Assembly (NCBI GenBank): GCA_963579025.1
Contig: CAUZFZ010000018.1
Location: 1 to 64,000, forward strand
Reading direction: 5' to 3'
DNA length: 64,000 nt
From: CAUZFZ01 sp963579025
GTDB lineage: Bacteria; Planctomycetota; Planctomycetia; Planctomycetales; Planctomycetaceae
Shown: piece after piece, positions 52,833 through 61,997 of the stretch
How the letters are laid out: every line of letters begins with the position of its first letter
Numbering within the stretch: the first letter of the stretch is position 1
Translations under genes and position numbers: made by a program
The notes under the pieces: generated by a model
What the model saw: the letters and a program-made list of their open reading frames with translations, nothing else
The model's database searches: none
What the model was told of the DNA's origin: nothing

Positions 52833-53255
52833 ATGAGAACAACCAATCGCCGGAATCTGAGCCTGGGTCTGTTGATGGTCAGCCTGCTCGTTGCTGGAGC
52901 GGTTTTCTGGTTCAATCAACAGGAACCACTGAGTCCCATCGAATCCCGGTTGGTGGGAACATGGAAATCTGAACTCACATCGAGTCAGTTTAGAGAGTCG
53001 CCTTTTCTGCACGAGTATCGGCCAGACCGCACGGTCGTGAGACGAGAAACAGATCCCGGACAGACTGTGCACATCTGGAACTGGCGCGTCGAACGGGGCG
53101 TCCTTGTTTTCGAGCAACAACACTCCCTGCTGGATCAACTCATTAACGATCCAGCGCCGGATATCGGCCGAATGCAAGTCGTTTCCGTAACGTCGGACGA
53201 GCTTGTTCTCGGTACTGGAAGCAGCACCACGACTTTCTCTCGCGCGAGAGACTGA
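52833..53255 (+). CDS. Hypothetical membrane-anchored small protein
   Basis: The protein has 140 aa from ATG 52833, with GTG 52824 as an alternative. The longer open frame from 52575 translates repeat modules and is rejected. One N-terminal membrane helix (LSLGLLMVSLLVAGAVFWF) precedes a small domain (SPIESRLVGTWKSE, EYRPDRTVVRRETDPGQTVH, IWNWRVERGVLVFEQQ) that resembles lipocalin-like DUF folds of the IVGTWK type. No function is assigned. It follows repeat module C2. Confidence 0.6.
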   Translation: MRTTNRRNLSLGLLMVSLLVAGAVFWFNQQEPLSPIESRLVGTWKSELTSSQFRESPFLHEYRPDRTVVRRETDPGQTVHIWNWRVERGVLVFEQQHSLLDQLINDPAPDIGRMQVVSVTSDELVLGTGSSTTTFSRARD

Positions 53256-53292
53256 GACGGCAGCCACACATCCTGTTACGCGACTGCACTCC

Positions 53293-53577
53293 ATGAAGAA
53301 AACAGCGTATCAGTCTTTGCTGTTACCAATCGTCGCCGATTACCGGCAGCGACCGTACGACTTCTGGCTGACGCACCTCGACGGTGAACCAATTACGTTT
53401 GAAATTACCGCGGACGATGGCACGCGATGCCAGGTGGAGATCAGCGTTTTCTGGGACGACAAACCCGATGAAGACATCCGCGTCATGTTTGCGATTGACG
53501 ACGGGGGATGGCGAGCTTTCGCTCCGGTGACGGATTCCTTCATCATCGCTCACGATGGTACATTCGTTGGGGAGTAG
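53293..53577 (+). CDS. Small hypothetical protein
   Basis: The protein has 94 aa from ATG 53293, beginning 37 bases after the previous stop. It is soluble and acidic (pattern PITFEITADDGTRCQVEISV, FWDDKPDEDIRVMFAIDDGG) with no signal or membrane segment. It looks like a compact beta-rich domain. No family is recognised. It is the last gene of the small-gene island before tsaD. Confidence 0.55.
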   Translation: MKKTAYQSLLLPIVADYRQRPYDFWLTHLDGEPITFEITADDGTRCQVEISVFWDDKPDEDIRVMFAIDDGGWRAFAPVTDSFIIAHDGTFVGE

Positions 53578-53689
53578 CGCGTTGTCAGGCGTGAAGTGAT
53601 GGATGTCGCCGAACTCGCCAGAGTTTGGAATCTTCGAGCCCGGCCAAAGTCTGGCGACTTCGGCTACAACTTCTCAAAAAATCGCATGG

Positions 53690-54739
53690 TCATCTCGGAC
53701 GGCCGGCTCGCACGAGACCGGGTGTGACATCCAGGTCCAGACCGGCGGTTCGGCCACGCTCGAGGGATTCCCAGGCGATTGCTGCCATCGCTGCGTTGTC
53801 CGTGCATAGAGACATGGGCGCGACATGGAGCTGAGTGCGCGTGTGGCGGCACATGGTTTCCAACTTCTCACGCAGCGGTTGATTGGCTGCGACTCCACCA
53901 CCGACACACAACGTTGATCGCTGCCGCTGCTCAAGTGCCTGTCGGCATTTCGCGACGAGCACGTCGACAACTGCCGCCTGAAAACTGGCTGCAATGTCGG
54001 CCTTGCGCTGATCAGTCAGTGGCTCGGGTTCTCGCCCCGAATTTGGGACGCCCGTGACGGTGTAGAGGACTGCGGTTTTCAGACCGCTGAAGCTGAATTC
54101 GAGACGGTCTTCCTTGAGGAACGTGCGTGGGAATCGGATCGCCTTGGGGTTGCCGGTTGCGGCGAGGGCCTGAATGGCTGGCCCGCCGGGGAAGCCGACA
54201 TCGAGAATCTGGGCGACCTTGTCGAACGCCTCACCGGCCGCGTCGTCGATCGTCGAACCGAGGAGTTCGAAGTCAACGGGGCCCGTGCAGTCGTACAGAT
54301 TGGTGTGTCCGCCGCTGACCACGAATCCGATCGCGGGGAACACCTCGCAGTTCGCAGCCATCCGGCAGGCATAAATGTGAGCCTCGATGTGATTCACAGC
54401 AATCAGCGGCACATCCAGAACCAGTGCCAGTGTCTTGGCAGCGGTCAGACCGACGAGCAGCGAGCCCACGAGCCCCGGCTGCGTCGCGACGGCGACAGCG
54501 CCGATGTCTGAAAGGTCCAGCTCTGCCTGGCGCAGAGACTCTTGAATCACCGGCAAGACACGGCGTACATGTGCGCGTGAAGCGATCTCTGGAACGACGC
54601 CGCCAAAGTCACGATGCAGCTCGAACTGCGACGCCACGACATTGGACAGAACACGGCGGTCACGGTCGATTACCGCGGCGGCCGTTTCGTCACACGACGA
54701 TTCGAGTGCCAGCAGATAACGCACGTGATCACTGGACAT
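53690..54739 (-). CDS. tsaD: tRNA N6-adenosine threonylcarbamoyltransferase TsaD
   Basis: The protein has 349 aa, the normal length. TsaD transfers the threonylcarbamoyl group to A37 of tRNA, with TsaB and TsaE. The N-terminus LALESSCDETAAAVID, the metal-binding NHIEAHIYA (the usual NHxxGH here has Ala for Gly but both His are kept), FVVSGGHTNL, GEAFDKVAQIL and the C-terminal metal Asp in CTDNAAMAAIAW are present. The gene is not adjacent to tsaE. The next gene downstream on the same strand lies outside this group. Confidence 0.97.
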   Translation of the reverse strand: MSSDHVRYLLALESSCDETAAAVIDRDRRVLSNVVASQFELHRDFGGVVPEIASRAHVRRVLPVIQESLRQAELDLSDIGAVAVATQPGLVGSLLVGLTAAKTLALVLDVPLIAVNHIEAHIYACRMAANCEVFPAIGFVVSGGHTNLYDCTGPVDFELLGSTIDDAAGEAFDKVAQILDVGFPGGPAIQALAATGNPKAIRFPRTFLKEDRLEFSFSGLKTAVLYTVTGVPNSGREPEPLTDQRKADIAASFQAAVVDVLVAKCRQALEQRQRSTLCVGGGVAANQPLREKLETMCRHTRTQLHVAPMSLCTDNAAMAAIAWESLERGRTAGLDLDVTPGLVRAGRPR

Positions 54740-54856
54740 GCTGACGCCTTCTCGGATGGCAGAAGCGGAAACCGCCGACGATTTAGAAACAGAAACACTG
54801 ACGCTCGCACAGCGAATCCGTATGACCGGTACGACCTCGGGTTGACTGGTCTGCCA

Positions 54857-55615
54857 TCACTCGGCGAGTTTCGATTCGAGCAACTCCCGCAATTCCACAG
54901 CGATGGCGCGTGTCAGGATCGCATTTCCGTGCTCGTTGAAGTGACCGCAGTCGTCCGAGTAGACCGTCTCGCTGACATCGGAAAACAGCCGAGACAGATC
55001 GAGGAATCGCACGCCAGCGCCACGCAGTTCCTGTCCACGTCGCACCAGTGCGGGGTATCCCTCGCGAATCGGTTTGGAGAAATTCCCTGCCCGCATTCGG
55101 ATGGACTCCTGCTCCTGGGTCGTCAGCACCTTTGAGCCTGCCACGTGCAGATTTGGTTGCAGGACATGCAGATAGGCCATACGCCCTGGCGTCAGCAACT
55201 GGTTGAGCTGGATCGAACAGCGGACCCACAGGTCCGACGTGGAGGCGAGAACGTCGTCGAGTCCGCTGATCGATTGCGCGGGCCCGCTGGTTAGAAAACC
55301 GTGACCACCCGCCTGGCGGTGTTTGTCCCAGAGTTTCTGTTCCAGTTCCGCACGTTCGCGCTGCATCAGTCCGTCGCGCACCGACCAGACCAATGTGGCC
55401 AGGTGAGTACGTCGTAAAAACGACGCGACACTGCTCTTCGCCAGCATCTGTCGTTTCGCCCGGAGTTCCCACAGGCGGAACGCGTCGTCGTATTCGCGCG
55501 GATCGATAAAGGCCAGCGTGCGTGCGCGCCACGCTCGGGGATACGTTGTGTTGACTCCCATCAGAAAGTTTTCCTGATACGACAGAGCCAGTTCATTGAC
55601 TCCGTCCAGATTCAC
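54857..55615 (-). CDS. SGNH/GDSL hydrolase, 3' part of frameshifted gene
   Basis: This is the C-terminal part of an SGNH-fold hydrolase whose 5' part is at 55629-56222. Starting just downstream of a C7 tract (55632-55638), this frame reads EFDAVVNLDGVNELALS, the GxND-like block III. It later carries the catalytic pair DCGHFNEHGNAIL near the C-terminus. No start codon with a ribosome site precedes it; the GTG at 55615 is internal to the domain. Reading six rather than seven bases in the tract makes one continuous protein of about 450 aa. Confidence 0.72.
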   Translation of the reverse strand: MNLDGVNELALSYQENFLMGVNTTYPRAWRARTLAFIDPREYDDAFRLWELRAKRQMLAKSSVASFLRRTHLATLVWSVRDGLMQRERAELEQKLWDKHRQAGGHGFLTSGPAQSISGLDDVLASTSDLWVRCSIQLNQLLTPGRMAYLHVLQPNLHVAGSKVLTTQEQESIRMRAGNFSKPIREGYPALVRRGQELRGAGVRFLDLSRLFSDVSETVYSDDCGHFNEHGNAILTRAIAVELRELLESKLAE

Positions 55616-55628
55616 AACGGCATCAAAC

Positions 55629-56222
55629 TCACCCCCCCAGAGCCAGCACGTAGCTGATCGCCTGAAGCTGCTGCGGCTGCTTGAATCCCGACATCCCCAG
55701 CCGCAGGATGATGATCTCGCGGTCCCGCAGCGCGGGAGACTCGTGTAACAGGCTGCGAATCAGTTCCTCACCACCAACGCTCAGTTGCCATGCGACCGAA
55801 CCGCCAGTGATCGCAATGATCAGGCGATCGGGGCGACGCTTGAGTAACGGTTCTCTCACGTCAACAAACCCCAGCGAATTGACCGGAATCTGACGACCAA
55901 AAACCTCTTCACCAGCGCTGAGTTGCGGATTGTGCACCCAACCCAGAAACGGATGAATCACGTGCGGACTTTCCGTTTCGTCAATCGCGTGCGCAGCCAG
56001 AGCCTGCTGTTGAACTCGCAGTTGTGACAGGGTCAACCCCGAATAGATCACGTTCAGACCGACGGCTGCGATCAGTTCGAGCACGATCAGCAAGGGAATG
56101 AAAGTGATTGTCGCGAATAGCAATCGTCGACGCAGCGGACGTCGCGGTTTTGTTGCTGAAGTGGATATCACGTCGAGTCCCGAAAACGTCAGGTGGTAAG
56201 ACGAGTCTGTTGAAACAATCAT
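55629..56222 (-). CDS. SGNH/GDSL hydrolase, 5' part of frameshifted gene
   Basis: The N-terminal part is 197 aa, with one membrane helix (LLFATITFIPLLIVLELIAA, residues about 34-53) and a periplasmic domain containing PHVIHPFLGWVHNP, the block I serine in IIAITGGSVAWQLS and the block-II-like LRLGMSGFKQPQQL. The frame reaches TGA at 55629-55631 directly after a G7 run (minus strand), inside the enzyme fold. Together with 54857-55615 it forms an SGNH hydrolase of the kind found in alginate or polysaccharide acetylation and esterase loci. Confidence 0.75.
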   Translation of the reverse strand: MIVSTDSSYHLTFSGLDVISTSATKPRRPLRRRLLFATITFIPLLIVLELIAAVGLNVIYSGLTLSQLRVQQQALAAHAIDETESPHVIHPFLGWVHNPQLSAGEEVFGRQIPVNSLGFVDVREPLLKRRPDRLIIAITGGSVAWQLSVGGEELIRSLLHESPALRDREIIILRLGMSGFKQPQQLQAISYVLALGG

Positions 56223-56322
56223 CGGGTCGCAAGCGGCATCGGAAAGCCTGTTCAGAACAACTCACCGAATCTGAGGCAACGAAGGCGTTCCTTCCTCTCC
56301 GCGGGGGGACGGGACGAAATCG

Positions 56323-56712
56323 TCAGTTCGCAGCCTCAATGATGAATTCCGGCATCCGCTGAATCTGCCCCTCATGGTCAACACAGGCCAGCAGTGTGTG
56401 GGCGGTCGTCAGCAGTTCGTCTCCGCGATACAGCTCGTAATCATGCTCGAGCTTTGCCGGCGTGATTCGCGAAATCTTCGTTCGCAAAGTCAGCACGTCG
56501 TCGTAGCGGGCCGGCTTGAGATAACGGCATTCAACCCGAGCAATCACCAGGAACAGGCCGCTCTCTTCCATCTCGCGATAGTTGCCGCCCTGAGCACGAA
56601 ACAGTTCCGTCCGCCCAATCTCGAAGTAGGCCAGATAGCGCGAATGATGCAGAAAGCCCATTGCGTCGGTTTCGACGTATCGGACTCGGATTTGCGTGTC
56701 GTGTTGTTTCAT
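56323..56712 (-). CDS. YbgC-type acyl-CoA thioesterase
   Basis: The protein has 129 aa from ATG 56712; a longer frame to 56793 overlaps selA and is rejected. It has the hotdog fold of the 4HBT family. The signature RVRYVETDAMGFLHHSRYLAY includes the catalytic Asp of the YbgC family (xxDxxGxxHHxxYxxYFE), and FEIGRTELFRAQG follows. It hydrolyses short-chain or aromatic acyl-CoA thioesters. It begins four bases after the selA stop and is probably translationally coupled, though no shared function is known. Confidence 0.9.
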   Translation of the reverse strand: MKQHDTQIRVRYVETDAMGFLHHSRYLAYFEIGRTELFRAQGGNYREMEESGLFLVIARVECRYLKPARYDDVLTLRTKISRITPAKLEHDYELYRGDELLTTAHTLLACVDHEGQIQRMPEFIIEAAN

Positions 56713-56716
56713 TGAG

Positions 56717-58114
56717 TCAATCAGTCGGGCGAACAAGTCGAACTGCCAACGCAAGCCGCGAATCATCTTCGGGCTGCACACTGCGCAGATCAAGCAGCAC
56801 CTCGTCCTTGTGGATTCTCGCGAAAACCGGAATCCGCCCGATGCGCAGGCGGCCGGCGAAATCGGATGCCGAGAACAAATCGTGCTTCAACGTGACGACG
56901 ACCGTCGGCAGTTCGACCGCTGGCAACGAGCCGCCTCCGACCTGGGCCACGTCGTCACGCACTTCCATTTTGAGTCCCGCCAGTTCGCCCAGCTCCTTCT
57001 TCAACGCCTCAGCTCGACTACGCAGGTCTGCCGAGCTGACCCGTAACATGGCCAATGTGGGAACCTCGACCTCGGCAACTTCGCGGGCGTACGAATCCAG
57101 CGTTGCTCCCAATGCGGCGAGTGTCAGTTTGCCAACGCGCACAGCTCGCGCCAGCGGGTGTTGACGGCATTGTTCGATGTAGTCGTTCCGACCCAGAATG
57201 ATGCCACATTGCGGACCACCCAGAAGTTTGTCGCCGCTGCCCAGAACAACGTCGGCCTGGGCATGGATGCTGTGCTGAAAAGTCGGCTCTTCGGGAAGTC
57301 CGAATGTGGTCACGTCGAACAGAGCACCGCTGCCGATGTCGTCGATGGCGATGACACCGTGCTGGTGAGCCAGCGCGAACATGTCCGCCTCCGCCGGTTT
57401 CTCAGCGAATCCGACGACTCGGTAATTCGACGGATGGACGTGCATGATGGCTGCTGTGTTCGGGCCGATCGCCCGTTCGTAGTCAGACAGCTTCGTGCGG
57501 TTCGTCGTGCCCACCTCTTTCAGAATGGCTCCGCTGAGTTCGAAGATTTCCGGCAGGCGAAACGAGCCGCCGATCTCGATCATCTCACCGCGAGAAATGA
57601 TGACCTCGCGACCTTCACACAGGGCCTGCAGTGTCAGCAGTGTGGCTGCGGCGTTGTTGTTCACGATCAGCGATGACTCGCAGCCGGTCAGCGTCTGCCA
57701 GGTCGATTCCAACTGGTAGCCGCGATACCGGCGGTCGCCGGTTTCGAGATCGACCTCAACATTCGACGCGGCCGCCACATTCAGCAACGCCTGCTTTGCC
57801 GCGGCGCCCAGCGGAGCACGACCCAATCCCGTATGCAGCACGACTCCCGTTGCGTTGATCACTCCGTGAATCTGCAGGCGCTCGGCCTGCACGGCTCGGC
57901 GGGAGATGCGCTGAACGGCATCCGCCCGGAGCGCGTCGCGATCCGGCAGTTCGGCCTGCTCACCATCGACAGGCGATGCCAGCAACACTTCCCGGAGTTC
58001 GCTCAGGCTGTGACGCACCCATTGAACAACTGGCTGGCGACCGTGGGTTTCGATCAGCTCGCAGATCGCCGGTTGCTCAAGCAGTTCACTGACCGAGGGC
58101 AGGCTTCGAAGCAT
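56717..58114 (-). CDS. selA: L-seryl-tRNA(Sec) selenium transferase SelA
   Basis: The protein has 465 aa, normal for SelA. It is a PLP enzyme that converts seryl-tRNA(Sec) to selenocysteyl-tRNA(Sec) with selenophosphate. The N-terminal helical domain starts LRSLPSVSELLEQPAI. Characteristic stretches are GVINATGVVLHTGLGRAPL, NNNAAATLLTLQALCEG and EVGTTNRTKLSDYERAI. The PLP lysine is K296 in GSGDKLLGGPQCGII. Its presence predicts selenoproteins. No selB, selD or tRNA-Sec gene is in this window. Confidence 0.96.
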   Translation of the reverse strand: MLRSLPSVSELLEQPAICELIETHGRQPVVQWVRHSLSELREVLLASPVDGEQAELPDRDALRADAVQRISRRAVQAERLQIHGVINATGVVLHTGLGRAPLGAAAKQALLNVAAASNVEVDLETGDRRYRGYQLESTWQTLTGCESSLIVNNNAAATLLTLQALCEGREVIISRGEMIEIGGSFRLPEIFELSGAILKEVGTTNRTKLSDYERAIGPNTAAIMHVHPSNYRVVGFAEKPAEADMFALAHQHGVIAIDDIGSGALFDVTTFGLPEEPTFQHSIHAQADVVLGSGDKLLGGPQCGIILGRNDYIEQCRQHPLARAVRVGKLTLAALGATLDSYAREVAEVEVPTLAMLRVSSADLRSRAEALKKELGELAGLKMEVRDDVAQVGGGSLPAVELPTVVVTLKHDLFSASDFAGRLRIGRIPVFARIHKDEVLLDLRSVQPEDDSRLALAVRLVRPTD

Positions 58115-58140
58115 GGGGTACGTTCAGGAGAGCGCCCAGG

Positions 58141-59562
58141 TCAGGCAAGGATTTCTTCGATGACGTGTCCATGCACGTCGGTCAGACGGAAGTCCCGACC
58201 CTGGAACTTGACCGTCATCTGCTCGTGGTCGATACCCAGCAGACGCAGCAGCGTGGCATGCATGTCATGGACCGGAACAACGTTCTCGACCGCGTTGTAG
58301 CCGAGTTCGTCAGTCGCTCCCCACGTTGTGCCACCCTTGATGCCGCCTCCGGCCATCCACATTGAAAAGCCTTTGATGTGGTGGTCGCGGCCGCTTCCCT
58401 GAGCCATCGGCGTGCGTCCGAATTCACTGGCCCAGACGACCAATGTGTCTTTCAGCATGTCGCGTTGCTTCAAGTCCTTGAGCAATGCGGCCGCGCCTTG
58501 ATCGCACAGCTTTGCTGTCACGGCGACTCCGTTCTTAATGCCACCGTGATGGTCCCAGCCGCGGTGATAGAGCTGAATGAATCGCACACCACGCTCAGCC
58601 ATTCGGCGGGCGAGCAGGCAGTTCGACGCAAACGATCCGTCCGCCCCTTGAGTGCCGTACAGATCAAGCGTGTCTTTGGATTCGTCCGAAAAATCCATCA
58701 ACTGCGGGACGCTGGTCTGCATCCGGAATGCCAGCTCGTACTGAGCGATCCGCGTTGCGATTTCCGGGTCATTTACGATTTCGTTTCGCTGCTGGTTCAA
58801 CTGCTGCACGGCGTCCACGATGTCTCGCTGCTGTTCTTTGGTGACTCCCGGTGGATTGGTGACGTACAGAACCGGATCGCCTTTCGAGTGGAATTGCACA
58901 CCCTGAAACCGGCTCTGCAGAAATCCGCTGTGCCATTGGCGGGCGGCAATCGGTTGGCTCTGGCCACCGCCGACCGACGTCATCACGACGAAACCCGGCA
59001 GGTTGTCGGTTTCGGCACCAAGTCCGTACTGCAACCACGATCCCATCGATGGGCGACCGCTGATTGTTGTGCCCGTATTCATAAACGTGTGTGCCGGGTC
59101 GTGATTGATCGCCTCGGTCTTCAGCGACCGAATCACGCACAATTCGTCAGCGACTGTCGCAAGCTGAGGAAACGCATCACTGAGTTCGACGCCGGATTCA
59201 CCATGTTTCCGGAATGGGTGCTGAGGGGCGAGACAGGTCAGTTTCTTCCCCTGAAGCTGGGCAATCGGCTGGCCTTTGGTGAACGACTCGGGCATCGGCT
59301 GCCCGCCCATCTCTGCAAGCTTTGGCTTGTTGTCGAACGTCTCCAGGTGCGAGCAGCCTCCGGCCATGACAAGGAAAATTACGCGCTTTGCCTTCTGGGG
59401 GTGATGCAGCGTCTTTACCGCACCCGGCCAGCGATTAGCGCTCGTTTCTTTAGCGGCTGCAGATCGACCCAGTAAGGAGGCGAGTGCATAAACGCCGACG
59501 CCCTGAGCCGACTGACCCAGGAACGCACGTCGGGATGAATCGATGGTGGCGAGTCGGGTCAT
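58141..59562 (-). CDS. DUF1501 family protein, Tat-exported
   Basis: The protein has 473 aa from ATG 59562, giving a Tat-type N-terminus (SSRRAFLGQSAQGVGVYALA). The frame is open to 59760 but without signal features. DUF1501 blocks are clear: VIFLVMAGGCSHLETFDNKP, GVRFIQLYHRGWDHHGGI, VVWASEFGRTPMAQGSGRDH and MWMAGGGIKGGTTWGATDEL. The usual DUF1549/DUF1553 partner immediately upstream is absent; 574 bp without a gene and a tRNA lie there. It ends 26 bases before selA on the same strand. Confidence 0.93.
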   Translation of the reverse strand: MTRLATIDSSRRAFLGQSAQGVGVYALASLLGRSAAAKETSANRWPGAVKTLHHPQKAKRVIFLVMAGGCSHLETFDNKPKLAEMGGQPMPESFTKGQPIAQLQGKKLTCLAPQHPFRKHGESGVELSDAFPQLATVADELCVIRSLKTEAINHDPAHTFMNTGTTISGRPSMGSWLQYGLGAETDNLPGFVVMTSVGGGQSQPIAARQWHSGFLQSRFQGVQFHSKGDPVLYVTNPPGVTKEQQRDIVDAVQQLNQQRNEIVNDPEIATRIAQYELAFRMQTSVPQLMDFSDESKDTLDLYGTQGADGSFASNCLLARRMAERGVRFIQLYHRGWDHHGGIKNGVAVTAKLCDQGAAALLKDLKQRDMLKDTLVVWASEFGRTPMAQGSGRDHHIKGFSMWMAGGGIKGGTTWGATDELGYNAVENVVPVHDMHATLLRLLGIDHEQMTVKFQGRDFRLTDVHGHVIEEILA

Positions 59563-60136
59563 CTGGAAAAGCCTGTTGACCGGGAATTCGAATAGGGAGC
59601 CCCAATGTGTGTCCCTCTTCCAGGCGGGCTGAAAGAGCAATGGGGAGTTCACGTTCCATCTCGCTCGAAAAAACAGCGATGACAAGTCATCGGACCTGAC
59701 ACGGTAAAGCTCGCAGCACCGTGGAGGGTTCATGGTACCTGCGTCAGATTTGGTCGCCAACCGGACCGTGACGATCGTCGGGGCTTAACCTGACGGATGA
59801 ACGCCAGTTTGGCGATCACGCCACTTCGGATAACCGCAATTCCGAGCTTGTATCGCGAACTTGTCGGTAATCCGTACTTTGTCGGACGCTCGATTCCAGT
59901 ATTGCTGCACCGCGCTTGAGTCCACCCTAGGGGATCGTTGCCGACGATTGCCTGACCTGCAGTTCTGGTCATTGTCGGATGTCTCTGCGCCTCGGGGTGG
60001 GCTCTTCTTCCTGAGTGACCCGATCGTGTTCATTCACTCGTTCGGGGCTCGCAATGAGGGCCAATGGCCCGGTTGACCGGATCTGAAGCGAGACCTACCA
60101 TTCCGCCCGGGCGGGTCGCGATGTGGCCCGCAGCAC
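59563..60136. other. 574-bp stretch without a supported gene
   Basis: It lies between the divergent DUF1501 gene and tRNA-Gly. Promoters for both are expected here. Short frames on both strands show no recognisable features, and no clear repeat was found. Confidence 0.4.
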
Positions 60137-60208
60137 GCGGGAGTAGCTCAGTGGTAGAGCACCACGTTGCCAACGTGGATGTCGCGGGTCCGAATCCCGT
60201 CTCCCGCT
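60137..60208 (+). tRNA. tRNA-Gly (GCC)
   Basis: The cloverleaf is complete: acceptor stem GCGGGAG/CTCCCGC, D arm GCTCAGTGGTAGAGC, anticodon stem CCACG/CGTGG with loop TTGCCAA (anticodon GCC), T arm GCGGG-TCCGAAT-CCCGT, discriminator T at 60208. CCA is not encoded. It is 88 bases upstream of the trigger factor start, on the same strand. Confidence 0.97.
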
Positions 60209-60295
60209 CTTTGTGCGGCCCGTAATACTGCGAGCCGGCGAGAAAACGTTGATGCCGGTCCGAGCAGTCGACCGGCCGCCTGAGAGGATCGCACC

Positions 60296-61780
60296 GTGAG
60301 TGAAACTGATGCCGTCGTCGTCGATGAAACGTCCGACGAAACCGACGTGACTGAAGCGCCGTCTGAACGCAAAATGACGCTGCACGTCGAAATTGAGAGT
60401 GCCGGACCGTGCCGCAAGCGGATTCAGGTGGTCGTGCCAGAGGCTGACGTCTCGTACATTCGCGATCAGACGCTCGACGAATTCGCGGGCAAAGCATCCG
60501 TGCCCGGTTTTCGTCCTGGCCGTGTCCCGCGCAAACTGGTCGAGGCGAAATTCGGTCGTGAACTGGCGGACGAACTCAAGCAGCGCATGCTGGTTCAAAG
60601 CCTTGAGCAACTGACCGTCGAGCACAAACTCGATCCGATCGACGAGCCGGATATGGATGTCGAGGCGATTGAAGTGCCGGACGAAGGCGATTTCGAATAT
60701 GCGTTCGAGGTCGAGGTCCGTCCCGATATCGATCTGCCGGAATTTGACTCGATTACGCTGAAACGAGAAGTGCGAGAGGTCAGTGACGAGGACGTCCAGA
60801 AGTACCTCGATCGCATGCTGCTCGAGTATGGCGAGAAAACAACTCATGACGGCGCGGCGTCGCCGGGTGATTATCTGACGGTCTCGATCGAGTTTGAGCA
60901 GGGAGGCCAGACGGCTCGTGAAGTCTCGGAACTGTCCCTTCGCATCCAGCCGACCCTGCGATTCAGTGACGCGGAACTTGCTGGGTTCGACACGCTGATG
61001 GACGGTGTCAGTGCCGGAGAGTCTCGCGAAGCAGAAATGACGATTTCGAAAGAGGCTTCGCACATTCCAATGCGCGGCGAGAAGTTGAAAGCGGTCTTCA
61101 ATGTCGCGGAAGTGCACCGCTTCCATCCAGCTGAGCTGGGAGCATCGCTGCTGGATCGGATCGGCGTTGAGTCCGAGGAGAAGATGCGAGACGAGATTCG
61201 CACGATTCTCGAACGTCAGGTCACATATCGTCAGCGGCAGAGTGCCCGCCAACAGTTGCTCGAACTGATCACTGCATCCAGCGAGTGGGAGTTGCCTGAA
61301 GAACTCGTCATGAAGCAGGTCGACAATGCCCTGCATCGCGAGATTCTGGAAATGCAGCAGGCGGGATACACGCCACCCGAAATTCGGGCGCGAGAGAATG
61401 AACTCCGCCAGCAATCGGTGTCGACGACACGCACGGCGATGAAGGAACACTTTGTCCTTGACCGGATCGCGACCACCGAAGGCATTGAGGTCGGGGAAGC
61501 GGATATCGAGATGGAGATCATGATGATGGCCTTCCAGAGCGGCGAAACGCCACGGCGTTTGCGGGCTCGTCTGGTTAAGTCCGGCGTGATCGAGAACCTG
61601 GAAGCTCAGATTCGCGAACGGAAGGCTGTCGATGTCGCTCTGGAAAAAGCGGCCTACGATGAAGTTCCGATGGAGGAAGAACTGGTAGGCGACCTCGACG
61701 TGGAAGCGGTCGACGACGCCGTCTGCAATATTATGTTTGCTCGGTCATCGACGCCCGCAGTCGCGGGCAGCGCCGACTAA
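60296..61780 (+). CDS. tig: Trigger factor (ribosome-associated chaperone)
   Basis: The protein has 494 aa; GTG start with GAGAGG eight bases upstream. Trigger factor binds ribosomal protein uL23 at the exit tunnel and shelters nascent chains. After an acidic 25-residue extension comes the ribosome-binding domain with the signature GFRPGRVPRKLVE. A PPIase (FKBP-like) domain follows at about residues 180-260 (ASPGDYLTVSIEF), then the long helical C-terminal domain. It is somewhat longer than the E. coli protein (432 aa), owing partly to the N-terminal and C-terminal acidic tails. clpP genes follow, a common arrangement. Confidence 0.96.
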   Translation: MSETDAVVVDETSDETDVTEAPSERKMTLHVEIESAGPCRKRIQVVVPEADVSYIRDQTLDEFAGKASVPGFRPGRVPRKLVEAKFGRELADELKQRMLVQSLEQLTVEHKLDPIDEPDMDVEAIEVPDEGDFEYAFEVEVRPDIDLPEFDSITLKREVREVSDEDVQKYLDRMLLEYGEKTTHDGAASPGDYLTVSIEFEQGGQTAREVSELSLRIQPTLRFSDAELAGFDTLMDGVSAGESREAEMTISKEASHIPMRGEKLKAVFNVAEVHRFHPAELGASLLDRIGVESEEKMRDEIRTILERQVTYRQRQSARQQLLELITASSEWELPEELVMKQVDNALHREILEMQQAGYTPPEIRARENELRQQSVSTTRTAMKEHFVLDRIATTEGIEVGEADIEMEIMMMAFQSGETPRRLRARLVKSGVIENLEAQIRERKAVDVALEKAAYDEVPMEEELVGDLDVEAVDDAVCNIMFARSSTPAVAGSAD

Positions 61781-61997
61781 CACTGCTGCCGTCGCCGATG
61801 CTGGAAATTCCCGAATTCGGCCATTCAGGTCGCCTTGACTCGACGAAGCGATCTGGGATATCCACCGCAGCGGTCTCAGCTCAACAGAGGTCGTGACACG
61901 CTCTGACTCATGTTTCTCCGGTCTTGGAGAGCAGGATTGAGCGGCCGTGACAACAACAGGGCGATAGACCTTCTGACTGAAATGAACGGAGTCTCGG

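Noticed and set aside
54783..55532. 249-codon minus-strand frame overlapping the SGNH hydrolase
   Set aside because: The SGNH motifs lie in the other frame; this one is a shadow.
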